NCBI RefSeq assembly: GCF_002196705.1
Contig: NZ_NADJ01000038.1
Span: 62,001 to 126,000 of the forward strand
DNA length: 64,000 bases
Origin: Desulfosporosinus sp. FKB
GTDB taxonomy: Bacteria; Bacillota; Desulfitobacteriia; Desulfitobacteriales; Desulfitobacteriaceae
Reading direction: 5' to 3'
A program made the position numbers and the translations under genes. Position 1 is the first letter of the stretch, and every line of letters starts with the position of its first letter. Shown piece after piece: positions 36,261 through 44,783 of the stretch. Under the pieces are notes generated by a model. It worked only from the letters and a program-made list of their open reading frames with translations. It made no database searches and was not told where the DNA came from.

Positions 36261-37661
36261 TTAGTCGACATTGAGCTTTGCCTCTTTATTTAAATTACTA
36301 TGTCTATATCCATAAAAGAAATAGATAAACAAACCAATGACTAACCAGACCAAGAAACGAATCCATGTAGCTCCGGGTAATTTAAACATAAGAAATAACG
36401 AGAACAGGGCAGCTAATAGAGGGACGACAGGTACTCCCGGGCAGCGGAAAGCGCGCGGCAGATCGGGCTGGGATTTACGCAAAACAATAACAGCGATGGA
36501 GACAAAGACAAAAGCTGCCATTGTACCGATATTGACCATTTCTGCAAGGACATCGATTGGAGTTAATCCTGCTACTATTGCTACAATAATACCTGTTAAC
36601 CAAGTGCTTTTATTAGGAGTTTTATGTATCGGATGGGTCTCACTAAAGATTTTCGGAAGTAAGCCATCACGAGACATTGCATAGAAAACCCGAGTTTGCC
36701 CATAGAGCATAACAAGCAGTACTGTCGTAATACCTCCAAGGGCACCTATGGAAATGATTCCGGCAGCCCAATTCTGATGCATTACTTGTAATGCTAAAGC
36801 AATAGGGGCCGAAACATTTAATTTCGTGTAAGAAACAGCGCCGGTCAAAATAGCTGTTACAATGATATACAAAACAGTACAAACAATTAAAGAAGCGATA
36901 ATTCCACGCGGTAAATCCTTTTGAGGATTTTTAACTTCTTCTGCTGCGGTCGAAACAGCATCAAAACCAATATAGGCAAAGAAAACAATAGCGGCACCCC
37001 TGAACACTCCATTCCAACCATAAGGCATGAAAGGTTGCCAGTTAGAAGGCTTAACATAAAATATCGCTACAACAATAAAGACTAATACGGCAAATAGTTT
37101 GACAGCAACGATAATATTATTAACTCTGGTGCTTTCTTTAACTCCCAGGGATAAAAGCCAAGTAATCAAAAGAGCGATTACTAATGCAGGTATGTTGACT
37201 AGTCCTCCCGAACCCGCTGACAAAGTACCCCAGGCAGGCAAATTGACGCCTAATCCTTGCAGCAGCTTAACAAAATACCCTGACCAACCAATGGCTACAG
37301 TACTACAAGCTAGTGCATATTCCAGCATAAGATCCCATCCGATGATCCAAGCAAAAAACTCACCAAGAGCAGCATAACTGTAAGTATACGCGCTCCCGGC
37401 CACAGGAACCATTGAAGCGAATTCAGCGTAAACCAGAGCTGCGAAGGCACAGGCAATTCCAGAAATTACGAATGATAAAACCAATGCTGGCCCGGCATAC
37501 TCAGCTGCTGCTACACCGGTTAAGACAAAAATTCCGGTTCCAATAATAGCACCAATACCTAAAGCAGTAAGATCCAGTGCGCCTAAGGCTTTTTTGAGGC
37601 CACTTTTTTGCTGTGATTCCAAAATAAGCTTGTTAATAGATTTTTTCCTCAATAAATTCAT
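36261..37661 (-). CDS. APC-superfamily amino acid permease (cationic amino acid transporter type)
   Basis: This 466-residue protein with 12 hydrophobic segments has the APC signatures LDLTALGIGAIIGTGIFVL in helix 1, FFAYIGFDAVSTAAEEVKNP in helix 6 and YGQTRVFYAMSRDGLLPK after helix 8. This is the pattern of the CAT/YfnA-like group, which imports basic or other amino acids by proton symport. RBS AAAGGAG precedes the ATG by 11 bases. It is a single-gene unit with its own terminator. Confidence 0.92.
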   Translation of the reverse strand: MNLLRKKSINKLILESQQKSGLKKALGALDLTALGIGAIIGTGIFVLTGVAAAEYAGPALVLSFVISGIACAFAALVYAEFASMVPVAGSAYTYSYAALGEFFAWIIGWDLMLEYALACSTVAIGWSGYFVKLLQGLGVNLPAWGTLSAGSGGLVNIPALVIALLITWLLSLGVKESTRVNNIIVAVKLFAVLVFIVVAIFYVKPSNWQPFMPYGWNGVFRGAAIVFFAYIGFDAVSTAAEEVKNPQKDLPRGIIASLIVCTVLYIIVTAILTGAVSYTKLNVSAPIALALQVMHQNWAAGIISIGALGGITTVLLVMLYGQTRVFYAMSRDGLLPKIFSETHPIHKTPNKSTWLTGIIVAIVAGLTPIDVLAEMVNIGTMAAFVFVSIAVIVLRKSQPDLPRAFRCPGVPVVPLLAALFSLFLMFKLPGATWIRFLVWLVIGLFIYFFYGYRHSNLNKEAKLNVD

Positions 37662-38103
37662 TAACTAAGAAGCTCCTTTCTTTATGACAATCGTTTGTAA
37701 GAAATTATCTCTTTGATTATTGGTGCCTATAACTGGTGTTCAAGCCTCCTTTCTTCGTTATAAGTTTACTCTATTTATTTTTAAAAATAAATATCATTTA
37801 ATTTAATTTTTATATAAAATTTTTTCTTTCTTACAATTTTTCTATATAAGTTATATAATATTTTTATATAAAAATTAAATTAAATTTCTTTTTATTATAT
37901 AAAAGAGTTGAAAATTTTTAAATATAAATTCATTATCATGTAAATTCAGGTAATTAATAACAGAGGTTTATCTTAAACCTCTGCTCTTTAATTATTCAGT
38001 TAAAATTGGGTCCTTATTTAACACCAAAAGTATTGGTAACCCTCTGTCATCTAGTTACTATGCTGTTATATATCATTTACCTTTTTTAAACTAATAATTC
38101 CTA
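37662..38103. other. AT-rich intergenic region with a hairpin
   Basis: No gene was seen. The stretch 37790-37935 is very AT-rich and probably holds the permease promoter. A perfect 10-bp hairpin at 37961-37983 (arm CAGAGGTTTA) lies downstream of the gene that ends at 38104 and is its likely terminator, although its T-tail is poor. Confidence 0.5.
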
Positions 38104-38673
38104 CTAAATTTTTATATTTTCATCTGAAGCTTCGAAATTATCGACTTTCCAAGTACCCTTCTCTTTTTTTACTAACAGAGTATAGGCAGTGCTGAAAGGA
38201 GTGCCTATATTAATTCTATTTTTCTTATTGTTCTTTTTGTTTAATTCTTTAAAGTATTTGTCCTCAGCACTAATTACGCATGTTTTTACGTTATAAACTA
38301 CCTCTGCTTCCTCCTGATCCTCGCTCAAGGTGATAGAAAGAAACTCACAATCTTCGTATTTAGATTTAATCTTATTATCAGTAAGGATTTTGATTGTGTT
38401 TTGTTCATCATTGTTCTGAACCAGTTTGATCAGATGGTCTACTGTATAGAGATGATATTCGGCCCTTCCATCTAAAGATTCATAATCGCGTGCGGTTAAG
38501 GCTTTGGCAAAATTTTGACATAATCTCTTAATTGCCTGCATCTCCTCGGTATCCTCAATGTTAGCAACTGCATGGCCTTCATCCGGCCTGGGATTATTAT
38601 CAATGGTCTTATCCTGAGCAGTTAGAGATCCCAGAATGTCGGTCAAGACCTTTTTTAAAACTTCCGTCTTCAT
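38104..38673 (-). CDS. Uncharacterised acidic protein (nuclear-transport-factor-like size)
   Basis: The start at ATG 38673 follows GAGGGAG and gives 189 residues; a longer frame to 38772 has no site. The protein is not recognised. It is hydrophilic and lacks a signal peptide. An N-terminal helical part is followed by a segment (MQAIKRLCQNFAKALTARDY, YHLYTVDHLIKLV, SITLSEDQEEAEVVYNVKT, AYTLLVKKEKGTWKVDNFE) that looks like the strand-rich SnoaL/NTF2-like layout. The neighbours give no functional hint. Confidence 0.6.
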   Translation of the reverse strand: MKTEVLKKVLTDILGSLTAQDKTIDNNPRPDEGHAVANIEDTEEMQAIKRLCQNFAKALTARDYESLDGRAEYHLYTVDHLIKLVQNNDEQNTIKILTDNKIKSKYEDCEFLSITLSEDQEEAEVVYNVKTCVISAEDKYFKELNKKNNKKNRINIGTPFSTAYTLLVKKEKGTWKVDNFEASDENIKI

Positions 38674-38865
38674 TTGATCTCCCTCTTTCACGATCCTCGT
38701 AAACTCACACTTAAAGTAGTTTATGTACCATGAAAGAATTCGGATACTCATAAGATCTTGCCTTTTGACCAATGCTCTTTCAATACAAGAAGGCTATCGC
38801 ACTCCTACATAAGCGAAAATAGCCTTAATGCTTCGTAAATTAATGAGTTGCCATAAAATCATTAA

Positions 38866-39408
38866 TTATTTCTTTTTAGAAAAAAGATTACTGATAAATG
38901 CTTTGATTCCGCCTTTTTTGGGGCTTTCCCAGGCAGGCTGAACAGGCATTTGCCCCCCGTACCCTTGATTAACCATCTGATTTGGATATCCCTGGATTGG
39001 ATAACCTTGGGGCTGATACCCTTGTGGTTGATACCCTTGGCCTTGCGGCATCATTGGTTGCTGCAGCACTTGATTTTGCTGGAAACCTTGCGGCGGATAA
39101 CCGGGAGCAGCGTATCCCTGGCCTCCAGCTTGTGGACCAGGACCCCAGTTTGCATTTCCGCCCATCATCCCACCGGGCATCGTTCCAGCCTGACCGCCTC
39201 CATAGTTATTTGGCAGCTGAGAAAAACCCGGTGGCATAAGCAAACCACCCGGAAGCCCAAACTTAGGTGCGAATCTTTGAAGTCCTCGGCCTAATAATGG
39301 TGAATGGTTAAATTGCCCTGATACATTCGGCATTTGGTAGCCTTGAGTTCCTTGAGGCATCATTTGAACTTGTTGATTCCCAAGTATATTCATTTTACCT
39401 AACGGCAT
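38866..39408 (-). CDS. Gly/Gln/Pro/Tyr-rich low-complexity protein with basic tail
   Basis: This 180-residue protein is not matched to a known family. Its middle is low-complexity, rich in Gly, Gln, Pro, Tyr and Met, with tandem QGYQPQGYQPQGYP-type repeats near residues 125-145. The last 20 residues form a short, possibly amphipathic, basic tail (GGIKAFISNLFSKKK). There is no signal peptide. Such composition is seen in spore-coat and surface or matrix proteins, which is only an analogy. RBS GAGGG precedes the ATG. Confidence 0.6.
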   Translation of the reverse strand: MPLGKMNILGNQQVQMMPQGTQGYQMPNVSGQFNHSPLLGRGLQRFAPKFGLPGGLLMPPGFSQLPNNYGGGQAGTMPGGMMGGNANWGPGPQAGGQGYAAPGYPPQGFQQNQVLQQPMMPQGQGYQPQGYQPQGYPIQGYPNQMVNQGYGGQMPVQPAWESPKKGGIKAFISNLFSKKK

Positions 39409-39846
39409 TGGTGCTTCACCCTCGTTCCATTCTTGTAGTATGGTAAATTATGGTACAATACAAGATATTCAAGTTATAACCGTTTGTCACCAAGTAAGAT
39501 AACTTTAGAATATATTTAGTAACCAAAAACTATAAAGTCAGGGGATTACTGGCCTAATCTACCTGACTTTTATTTTCCCTGGATTGCCGAGTGTCCCCGG
39601 GCCACGGACGGTGAGCGTTTACTAGGGACTATATTTTTTAGTTACCAAATTTATGAATTAGCAATGTTCATTGGAACAAAATTTAGAGGATCATGCAAAT
39701 TATTCTCATCCTCGAATTTTAACGTAATATTCAACACTTATTTCATAAACAAATTACCTCTCTTTAATTATAAAGAGAGGTAATTTCGACTGTTCTTATT
39801 ATTTCCGTATATTTTCCGGTACATAGGATTGTCTTGGGCTCTCTTA
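39409..39846. other. Intergenic region with two hairpins
   Basis: No gene was seen. A hairpin with arms AAAGTCAGG/CCTGACTTT lies at 39533-39570 with a T-rich tail on the plus strand. A GC-rich patch at 39580-39612 (GTCCCCGGGCCACGGAC) stands out from the AT-rich surroundings and is unexplained. Confidence 0.45.
39751..39786 (-). terminator. Terminator of the FGGY kinase gene
   Basis: A perfect 15-bp stem (AAATTACCTCTCTTT and complement) lies 61 bases past the kinase stop at 39847. Confidence 0.82.
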
Positions 39847-41361
39847 TCATCTGTTAGATAACTTTCTTAAAATATCTCTTTGTTGTATATACTGGCTTCG
39901 ATAGATTATTGAGTTGCTGCTACTTGGACTATATTGATTAGATATTTTTGTGTTCTTTACAAGTGTCGCTGACAAATCCTCGATCGCTCCTGTCGCATAA
40001 GCCGCAATTAGACAATTTGTCAGTACGGCGCCACCAGAAATTTCTAACGTTATAGCTTCACTTTGCATGACATCAGCCTTAATCTGATTCCACAGATTAT
40101 CTCTGCTCCCGCCCTCTGTAATAGTAATTCTGTTAATATCAATTCCGGCATTTCTGTAAGTATCTGTGATTTCCATATAATCGTAAGCAATTGCCTCTAA
40201 GACTGCTCGCCATAAAACAAATTGATCCGTATTTAAATTCATGTTTAAAAAACAACCTTTAATATTAGCCCATTCACCATACCCACCGGTTAAGTATGGT
40301 AAAAACATGACCTCATTGCACCCAGGCGAAACTTTTTCCGCTTTTTGGCTTAGCCATTGATAATATTTATCATCATCAGCCTTTTGACAAATATTATCCT
40401 TGAACCAGCGCAGGGCTAAACCTCCAGTTCTAACAAATCCCCAATAGAAATAGGTATCTTTCAATGTTCCGCTATTAAAAATTAAACCGCTCCCCTTTTT
40501 ACTTAATTCAGGGATTATTCCAGTGGTAGAAACACAGAACATAGCACATGTTCCTGCCACATCAACAGCCTTATTCGCATCAACAATTCCGCTTCCTAAC
40601 ATGGACTGCATTGTATCTCCGGCACCGGCACAAATCGGGATACCTGCTGGACATCCGGTTTCTTGTGCTGCTTCGTCCGATAAGGCACCAATAATATCCC
40701 AAGGTTTAACAATCCTCGGCAGATATGTTTTATCAATCTTTAAGATAGCTAGTTGTTCAGCGGACCATTGTTTTTCATAAATTCGGTAACCAAGACCCCA
40801 GCCCGACATTGTTCCCCAATCAATAAAAGCGTCACGACTGTCTAAGCCGGCCAAGTTCATAAGAATGTAAGGAGCATTGTGGACAAATTTTTTGCCTCTT
40901 TCCTGAAACGCTTTATTATTGGCTAACAACCACCTGGCGTGCAAAGCAGGAAACATGCAAGATGGTTCAGCATTGCCTGTCTCTTTGCCCCAAATATCCA
41001 GATCCAATTGATTTAAAATTTCCACATCGTTTTGGGTCCTGGAATCCAAATAATTGATGTAAGGAGTAATCGCCTTTCCTCTCTCGTCAATCCCAACAAT
41101 TCCACAAATAATTCCGTCACCCATAATGGCTCTAATTAAACTGGGATCAATACCCTTGGTATGCAATTGCTCAATACATTGTTTAATTCCTAATTTTGTC
41201 AGGGATAAATATTCATCAGCATCCATATCCACCCATCCTGGATGGGGGTAGTTCATCGTTGTCTGATTGGATGTATTAGCAACACAGTGCATCGTTTCAT
41301 TATAAACAGCCACTTTTACGCTTTGAGATCCCGCATCAAAACTCAGATAGTAGCTTTCCAA
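39847..41361 (-). CDS. FGGY-family carbohydrate kinase under an FMN riboswitch
   Basis: TTG 41361 is preferred (9 bases from AAGGGAG); the ATG at 41370 touches the ribosome site directly. The 504-residue protein has the FGGY two-domain kinase layout: phosphate loop YLSFDAGSQSVKVAVYNE, catalytic aspartate in CAGAGDTMQSMLGSG, and LPYLTGGYGEWANIKGCF in place of the usual GERxP signature. The family phosphorylates sugars such as xylulose, ribulose or glycerol; the altered signature leaves the substrate open. The gene is alone and its leader contains an FMN riboswitch and terminator, which is unusual for a sugar kinase. Confidence 0.88.
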   Translation of the reverse strand: MESYYLSFDAGSQSVKVAVYNETMHCVANTSNQTTMNYPHPGWVDMDADEYLSLTKLGIKQCIEQLHTKGIDPSLIRAIMGDGIICGIVGIDERGKAITPYINYLDSRTQNDVEILNQLDLDIWGKETGNAEPSCMFPALHARWLLANNKAFQERGKKFVHNAPYILMNLAGLDSRDAFIDWGTMSGWGLGYRIYEKQWSAEQLAILKIDKTYLPRIVKPWDIIGALSDEAAQETGCPAGIPICAGAGDTMQSMLGSGIVDANKAVDVAGTCAMFCVSTTGIIPELSKKGSGLIFNSGTLKDTYFYWGFVRTGGLALRWFKDNICQKADDDKYYQWLSQKAEKVSPGCNEVMFLPYLTGGYGEWANIKGCFLNMNLNTDQFVLWRAVLEAIAYDYMEITDTYRNAGIDINRITITEGGSRDNLWNQIKADVMQSEAITLEISGGAVLTNCLIAAYATGAIEDLSATLVKNTKISNQYSPSSSNSIIYRSQYIQQRDILRKLSNR

Positions 41362-41396
41362 CGTAACCATCTCCCTTAGTGTTATACCCTAATAAA

Positions 41397-41426
41397 AAAT
41401 TCTCTTAAGCAACCTTAAGAGAATTT
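41397..41426 (-). terminator. Leader terminator between the FMN riboswitch and the kinase gene
   Basis: A perfect 13-bp stem (AAATTCTCTTAAG and complement, loop of 4) ends in a T-run on the minus strand, 36 bases before the kinase start. It lies downstream of the aptamer, with another hairpin (arms TACATAAT, 41443-41462) between. This is the layout of an FMN-controlled OFF switch. Confidence 0.88.
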
Positions 41427-41468
41427 GACAGGACAAACTTAATACATAATATCAATTATGTATATACA

Positions 41469-41578
41469 TCACCTTCTCTCATCCAGACTATACTGTCGGC
41501 TTCGGAATTCAACCGAATCTGCTTTACGGCTCGCGGGCTATACCGCCGATAGGGAATTTCACCCAACCCTGAAGGATA
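41469..41578 (-). ncRNA. FMN riboswitch (RFN element)
   Basis: The minus strand carries the RFN conserved blocks in order: CCTTCAGGGTTGGGTGAAAT, then TTCCCTATCGGCGGTATAG, CCCGCGAGCC, TTCCGAAGCCGACAGTATAG and TCTGGATGAGAGAAGGTGA. The closing stem pairs CCTTC with GAAGG. It normally controls riboflavin synthesis or uptake genes. Here the next gene is the FGGY kinase. The promoter must lie near the end of the YkgJ-type gene (stop 41626). Confidence 0.96.
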
Positions 41579-41625
41579 ATTATTAACTTAATTATAAGGT
41601 AACACCATTGATTCTCTTTGTCAAT

Positions 41626-42354
41626 TTAAACCAATTTCCCAGATATCAGATCTTTCAAGTGCTCAGTACCTAAAGAAAGCAGTTGAAAGCCGAATTTCAT
41701 TAACTGAACGTCATCATGCCTTATCTCTTCAAATCGTTCCGCAGTTACAGCCATCTTTTCAGACAAGGAAGTATTATGCATTAAATAGCTTCTAAAGTTG
41801 TCCAAATCGTAACAAGCTAAGAAGAATAGCTTTATCAGCTTATCATCAATTTCCTGATCACCGGATAGTTTTAAGTAACTGGGGATTTCACTAAACCCTC
41901 GTTCCATTTCTTCGTAAATTTCTAGCCCCTGGTCAGAAATCCACTCTTTAATAGTTTGGCTTTTTTTCTCATTTAATCCATGACAACGTGAAGATTCAAA
42001 AATAAAGGAGTATTTCCCCCCTCCCAACATGTCCACCGGCGCAATACGGCAAGACCAGGGCCGTTCTTTATAAACCCGACATCCTTTTGAGGTAATGAAG
42101 GGACATGTTAAATTATCCTCCTCGGACATCTTAATCTGAACTATAGAAAAGCCAGTGGGCAATTGCACGTTTAAAGTGTATTTATCCAGAAATTCTCCTG
42201 AAGACATGCCAAGCAAATTTTTCATTCTGAGGACATCATAAGGTGTGAGATAAATATTAATATCCCGGCAGCATTTTTTAAAACAATCGAGACCGTCATG
42301 ACAAAGAAAATTAAACTCACTGTCCTCATTCAAAACTAACTTCCGCTGATCCAT
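41626..42354 (-). CDS. YkgJ-type Cys-cluster protein
   Basis: This 242-residue protein has the CxxxCxxxCC-type zinc/iron cluster: FLCHDGLDCFKKCCRDINIY, then CPFITSKGCRVYKERPWSCR. This matches YkgJ/FliB-like Cys-cluster proteins, some of which methylate flagellin lysines. No flagellar gene is nearby, so the substrate is unknown. The C-terminal half is helical. AAGGAG lies about 12 bases upstream of the ATG. The FMN riboswitch begins 48 bases past its stop. Confidence 0.82.
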   Translation of the reverse strand: MDQRKLVLNEDSEFNFLCHDGLDCFKKCCRDINIYLTPYDVLRMKNLLGMSSGEFLDKYTLNVQLPTGFSIVQIKMSEEDNLTCPFITSKGCRVYKERPWSCRIAPVDMLGGGKYSFIFESSRCHGLNEKKSQTIKEWISDQGLEIYEEMERGFSEIPSYLKLSGDQEIDDKLIKLFFLACYDLDNFRSYLMHNTSLSEKMAVTAERFEEIRHDDVQLMKFGFQLLSLGTEHLKDLISGKLV

Positions 42355-42421
42355 AACTAACTATGTCTCCTTCCACTCCTTGTCGTTGTCTATAATCGGC
42401 AATTCTCTCTTAAGCCAGTAT

Positions 42422-43069
42422 TCAGTTCTCATCAACGTAATCAAAACTTACAAACCCGCCGCCTAATGCAGTTGTCTGAAACCATTGCCCTAAATCAATT
42501 TCTTTTATATGCCCGCCATCCAAAATTCTTAAGATCGCTCTGCTAGCTTCTGCTGTGTACACCATCGAAATGATGGTTACCCAGTGCCAAGAATCCAATC
42601 TCTTTTCTTCTCCATTATCTAAATTTAGGAAAGCTACAGGTCTGTTATTGTTCAGCGCTTGCTCCAAAAACGTCAACAGTTGTTGAAATAAGGGACGAGA
42701 TTTTCGGTATTTAGGTACATCTAAAATTTCAAGTTGTATAGTACGTTTCATTGCTTCTGCATATTTCAGGACGTCATCGCCAAAAAGCTTTGTCGTAGGA
42801 ATTCCGCGCATTGTTGGTTTTACATATTGATAAACTTCTTCCATTAATAATAGTGCCCCGCGCTTTGTCCATAACCGCTTGTCTAATCTTGAACCCTTTC
42901 GCGTGCAGTTGAGATAATACACAATATTCGTTGCAACTGTCGGTCCGCATCCGGCTCGACGCTGCCACATCGTAGTATACCACTCTTGATTGCAGCCATA
43001 AAACGTATTTTGAGTATCTTCGTCCTGTATTTTAAAAATGTCTTCGTTAGCAATTGACCGATTTATCAT
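42422..43069 (-). CDS. C39/papain-like cysteine-peptidase-fold protein
   Basis: This 215-residue protein was not assigned to a named family, but the spacing of possible catalytic residues is of the C39-like type: Cys in RRAGCGPTVATNIVYYL (near residue 41), His in DSWHWVTIISMVY (near 163) and a following ILDGG. There is no signal peptide, so it would act in the cytoplasm. RBS GGAGG precedes the ATG. It lies next to the YkgJ-type gene on the same strand, and a shared role is not evident. Confidence 0.6.
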   Translation of the reverse strand: MINRSIANEDIFKIQDEDTQNTFYGCNQEWYTTMWQRRAGCGPTVATNIVYYLNCTRKGSRLDKRLWTKRGALLLMEEVYQYVKPTMRGIPTTKLFGDDVLKYAEAMKRTIQLEILDVPKYRKSRPLFQQLLTFLEQALNNNRPVAFLNLDNGEEKRLDSWHWVTIISMVYTAEASRAILRILDGGHIKEIDLGQWFQTTALGGGFVSFDYVDEN

Positions 43070-43156
43070 AGGTTCCTCCAGAAAATAAAATTTGGTGAGG
43101 AGATGATGGTCACTGTACTAATTATACCGTAAAGATCATCCGTTTTAATAGCTGCG

Positions 43157-44440
43157 TTATAGTTTTTCCAGGAAAACCACACGCCTGGCACCCAAATAGC
43201 GTGAGGCCCAGTAAGAATTCGTTATATTATCAAAACAAACGCCATACGCCTCAGAATCAATCATAATATTGTTTCCAATATAAATCCCTACATGAGATGC
43301 TCCAGCTTCATAAGTGCTGAAGAAAAGGAGATCACCGGGTTTTAAATCCGTTTCGGGAATTCCTATGCCCTCCTTAAACTGGTCCTGAGATACACGATTT
43401 AATTTAACTCCAAAATGCCCGAATACATACTGAACAAATCCTGAGCAATCAAAACCGGGGCTTGGAACAGTTCCGCCCCAAACATAAGGTGTTCCTAAAT
43501 ATTGCTCAGCGTAAGCTAAGATAGACTCGAAATTATAAGGAATAGCTACTAACTGACTGTTATTGCTATTTAAAAGATCAGCATCTGCAGCATCACTTGG
43601 GTTTATGCCTGCTTCACGTCCAGCTGCAGCTAATGAGGTTTCTAAAGATTGTTCTTGAGTTAATTCTTCAATATTTGACTGTACGTTTAATGACGAAAGT
43701 ATTGTTGCTTTCTCTTGAGAATTGACTTGAGCAAGAAGATTTTGTTGGCTGGATAATAGCTGTTGTTGTGTCTGTTGTAATTTCTCTTTATCTTCAAGCG
43801 AAGCCTTAACTGAAGCCATTTTTCCGTTAATTAAGGACTGCTGTTTAGTAATATTGGTATTGGCAATTAAAATCTCCTGATTCAACTCTCTGAAGTCATC
43901 CATAATATAAGTGACATATTCCCAGCGATCAAGAAAGTCTGACATACTCGTCGAATGAAACAACACTTTCATATAAGGAAGAAAACCAACTTCCTCATTT
44001 CCACTTTGATAAAAAGTATTTAGTATATCACCCAATTTGTCACTATCATCTTGATGTTGCTTTTGAAGCTGAATTTCCTGCGTTTGCAAATCTTTAAGTT
44101 GTTTTTGTTGGCTCTCTAAAGCAGATTGATCGTTGGTAATACCCTCATTTATGGTTTGCAGAGATTGCTGCAATGATAAAATTTTCATATCAAGGGCAAG
44201 CTCCTGTTCTGTCTGATTACTGAACTGGCTGTTTAGTTTTAATTCTTGTTCTGCGAATTGCTGCAATTCATTAGCAGCGTTATTGTTTGGGGTTTCCTTT
44301 GCAGAATTACTCTGAGTTTGAGAACTAGTTAATTGTGAACTTGTCAGAGCATCTGTTTGTGCTTGTGCTTGAACCTGTAAAGGGAGACAAAAAACACAAA
44401 CCAGACAAAGAAAAATAGATATTTTGAATTTATTTTTCAT
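43157..44440 (-). CDS. Secreted NlpC/P60 peptidoglycan endopeptidase with coiled coil
   Basis: This 427-residue protein has a signal peptide (ISIFLCLVCVFCLPLQVQAQ), a long Gln-rich coiled-coil region (about 60-260, as in CwlO/PcsB-type hydrolases) and a C-terminal NlpC/P60 domain (about 305-427). The domain has the nucleophile in FDCSGFVQYVFG and the histidine in ASHVGIYIG; the third polar residue appears as Asp in IMIDSEA, not the more usual His. It should cut stem-peptide bonds in the cell wall. The coiled coil suggests regulation by a membrane partner. Its leader holds no obvious riboswitch. Confidence 0.92.
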   Translation of the reverse strand: MKNKFKISIFLCLVCVFCLPLQVQAQAQTDALTSSQLTSSQTQSNSAKETPNNNAANELQQFAEQELKLNSQFSNQTEQELALDMKILSLQQSLQTINEGITNDQSALESQQKQLKDLQTQEIQLQKQHQDDSDKLGDILNTFYQSGNEEVGFLPYMKVLFHSTSMSDFLDRWEYVTYIMDDFRELNQEILIANTNITKQQSLINGKMASVKASLEDKEKLQQTQQQLLSSQQNLLAQVNSQEKATILSSLNVQSNIEELTQEQSLETSLAAAGREAGINPSDAADADLLNSNNSQLVAIPYNFESILAYAEQYLGTPYVWGGTVPSPGFDCSGFVQYVFGHFGVKLNRVSQDQFKEGIGIPETDLKPGDLLFFSTYEAGASHVGIYIGNNIMIDSEAYGVCFDNITNSYWASRYLGARRVVFLEKL

Positions 44441-44571
44441 TATTATTCCTCTTGTTGAATATTTATTATGTCTTAACTACTATTCGCTAAAGTAATTTGA
44501 TATCCTTTGTTTTTAATGTTAAGTTTTTGTCATCATCTGCTTCTTCCTTAATTTTAGTTGATCTAAACCAG

Positions 44572-44617
44572 AAAAAGCTAAAGGACATCTCTTTTATGAG
44601 ATATCCTTTAGCTTTTT
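44572..44617. terminator. Strong bidirectional hairpin
   Basis: A 20-bp near-perfect stem (arms starting AAAAAGCTAAAGGA) is flanked by A- and T-runs. It lies 131 bases upstream of the NlpC/P60 gene, downstream of the diacid-sensor/GGDEF gene on the minus strand, whose transcript it ends. Confidence 0.85.
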
Positions 44618-44636
44618 ATAATAACGTTTAGCCAAT

Positions 44637-44688
44637 TGTGAAACTCCCACCGGAGCCCTGATGTTCAACTTAAGCTGAATGAGTTCAC
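44637..44688 (-). repeat. Palindromic repeat, left block plus start of centre
   Basis: Read on the minus strand it gives GTGAACTCATTCAGC, a GTTGAACATCAGGGCTCC segment and GGTGGGAGT. It is a diverged copy of the left half of the unit seen complete at 54924. Confidence 0.65.
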
Positions 44689-44783
44689 TCCGCGCTGTCA
44701 CTGCGGCACAACTAGTAATGTAAAATGGTACGCGACTTTCACCACTCGGTAATCATTTGTGTGAAGAGAAGATCCACTATGCC

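Noticed and set aside
38982-39239. Long plus-strand frames opposite the Gly/Gln-rich gene
   Set aside because: They are caused by the biased composition of the minus-strand gene and have no ribosome sites.
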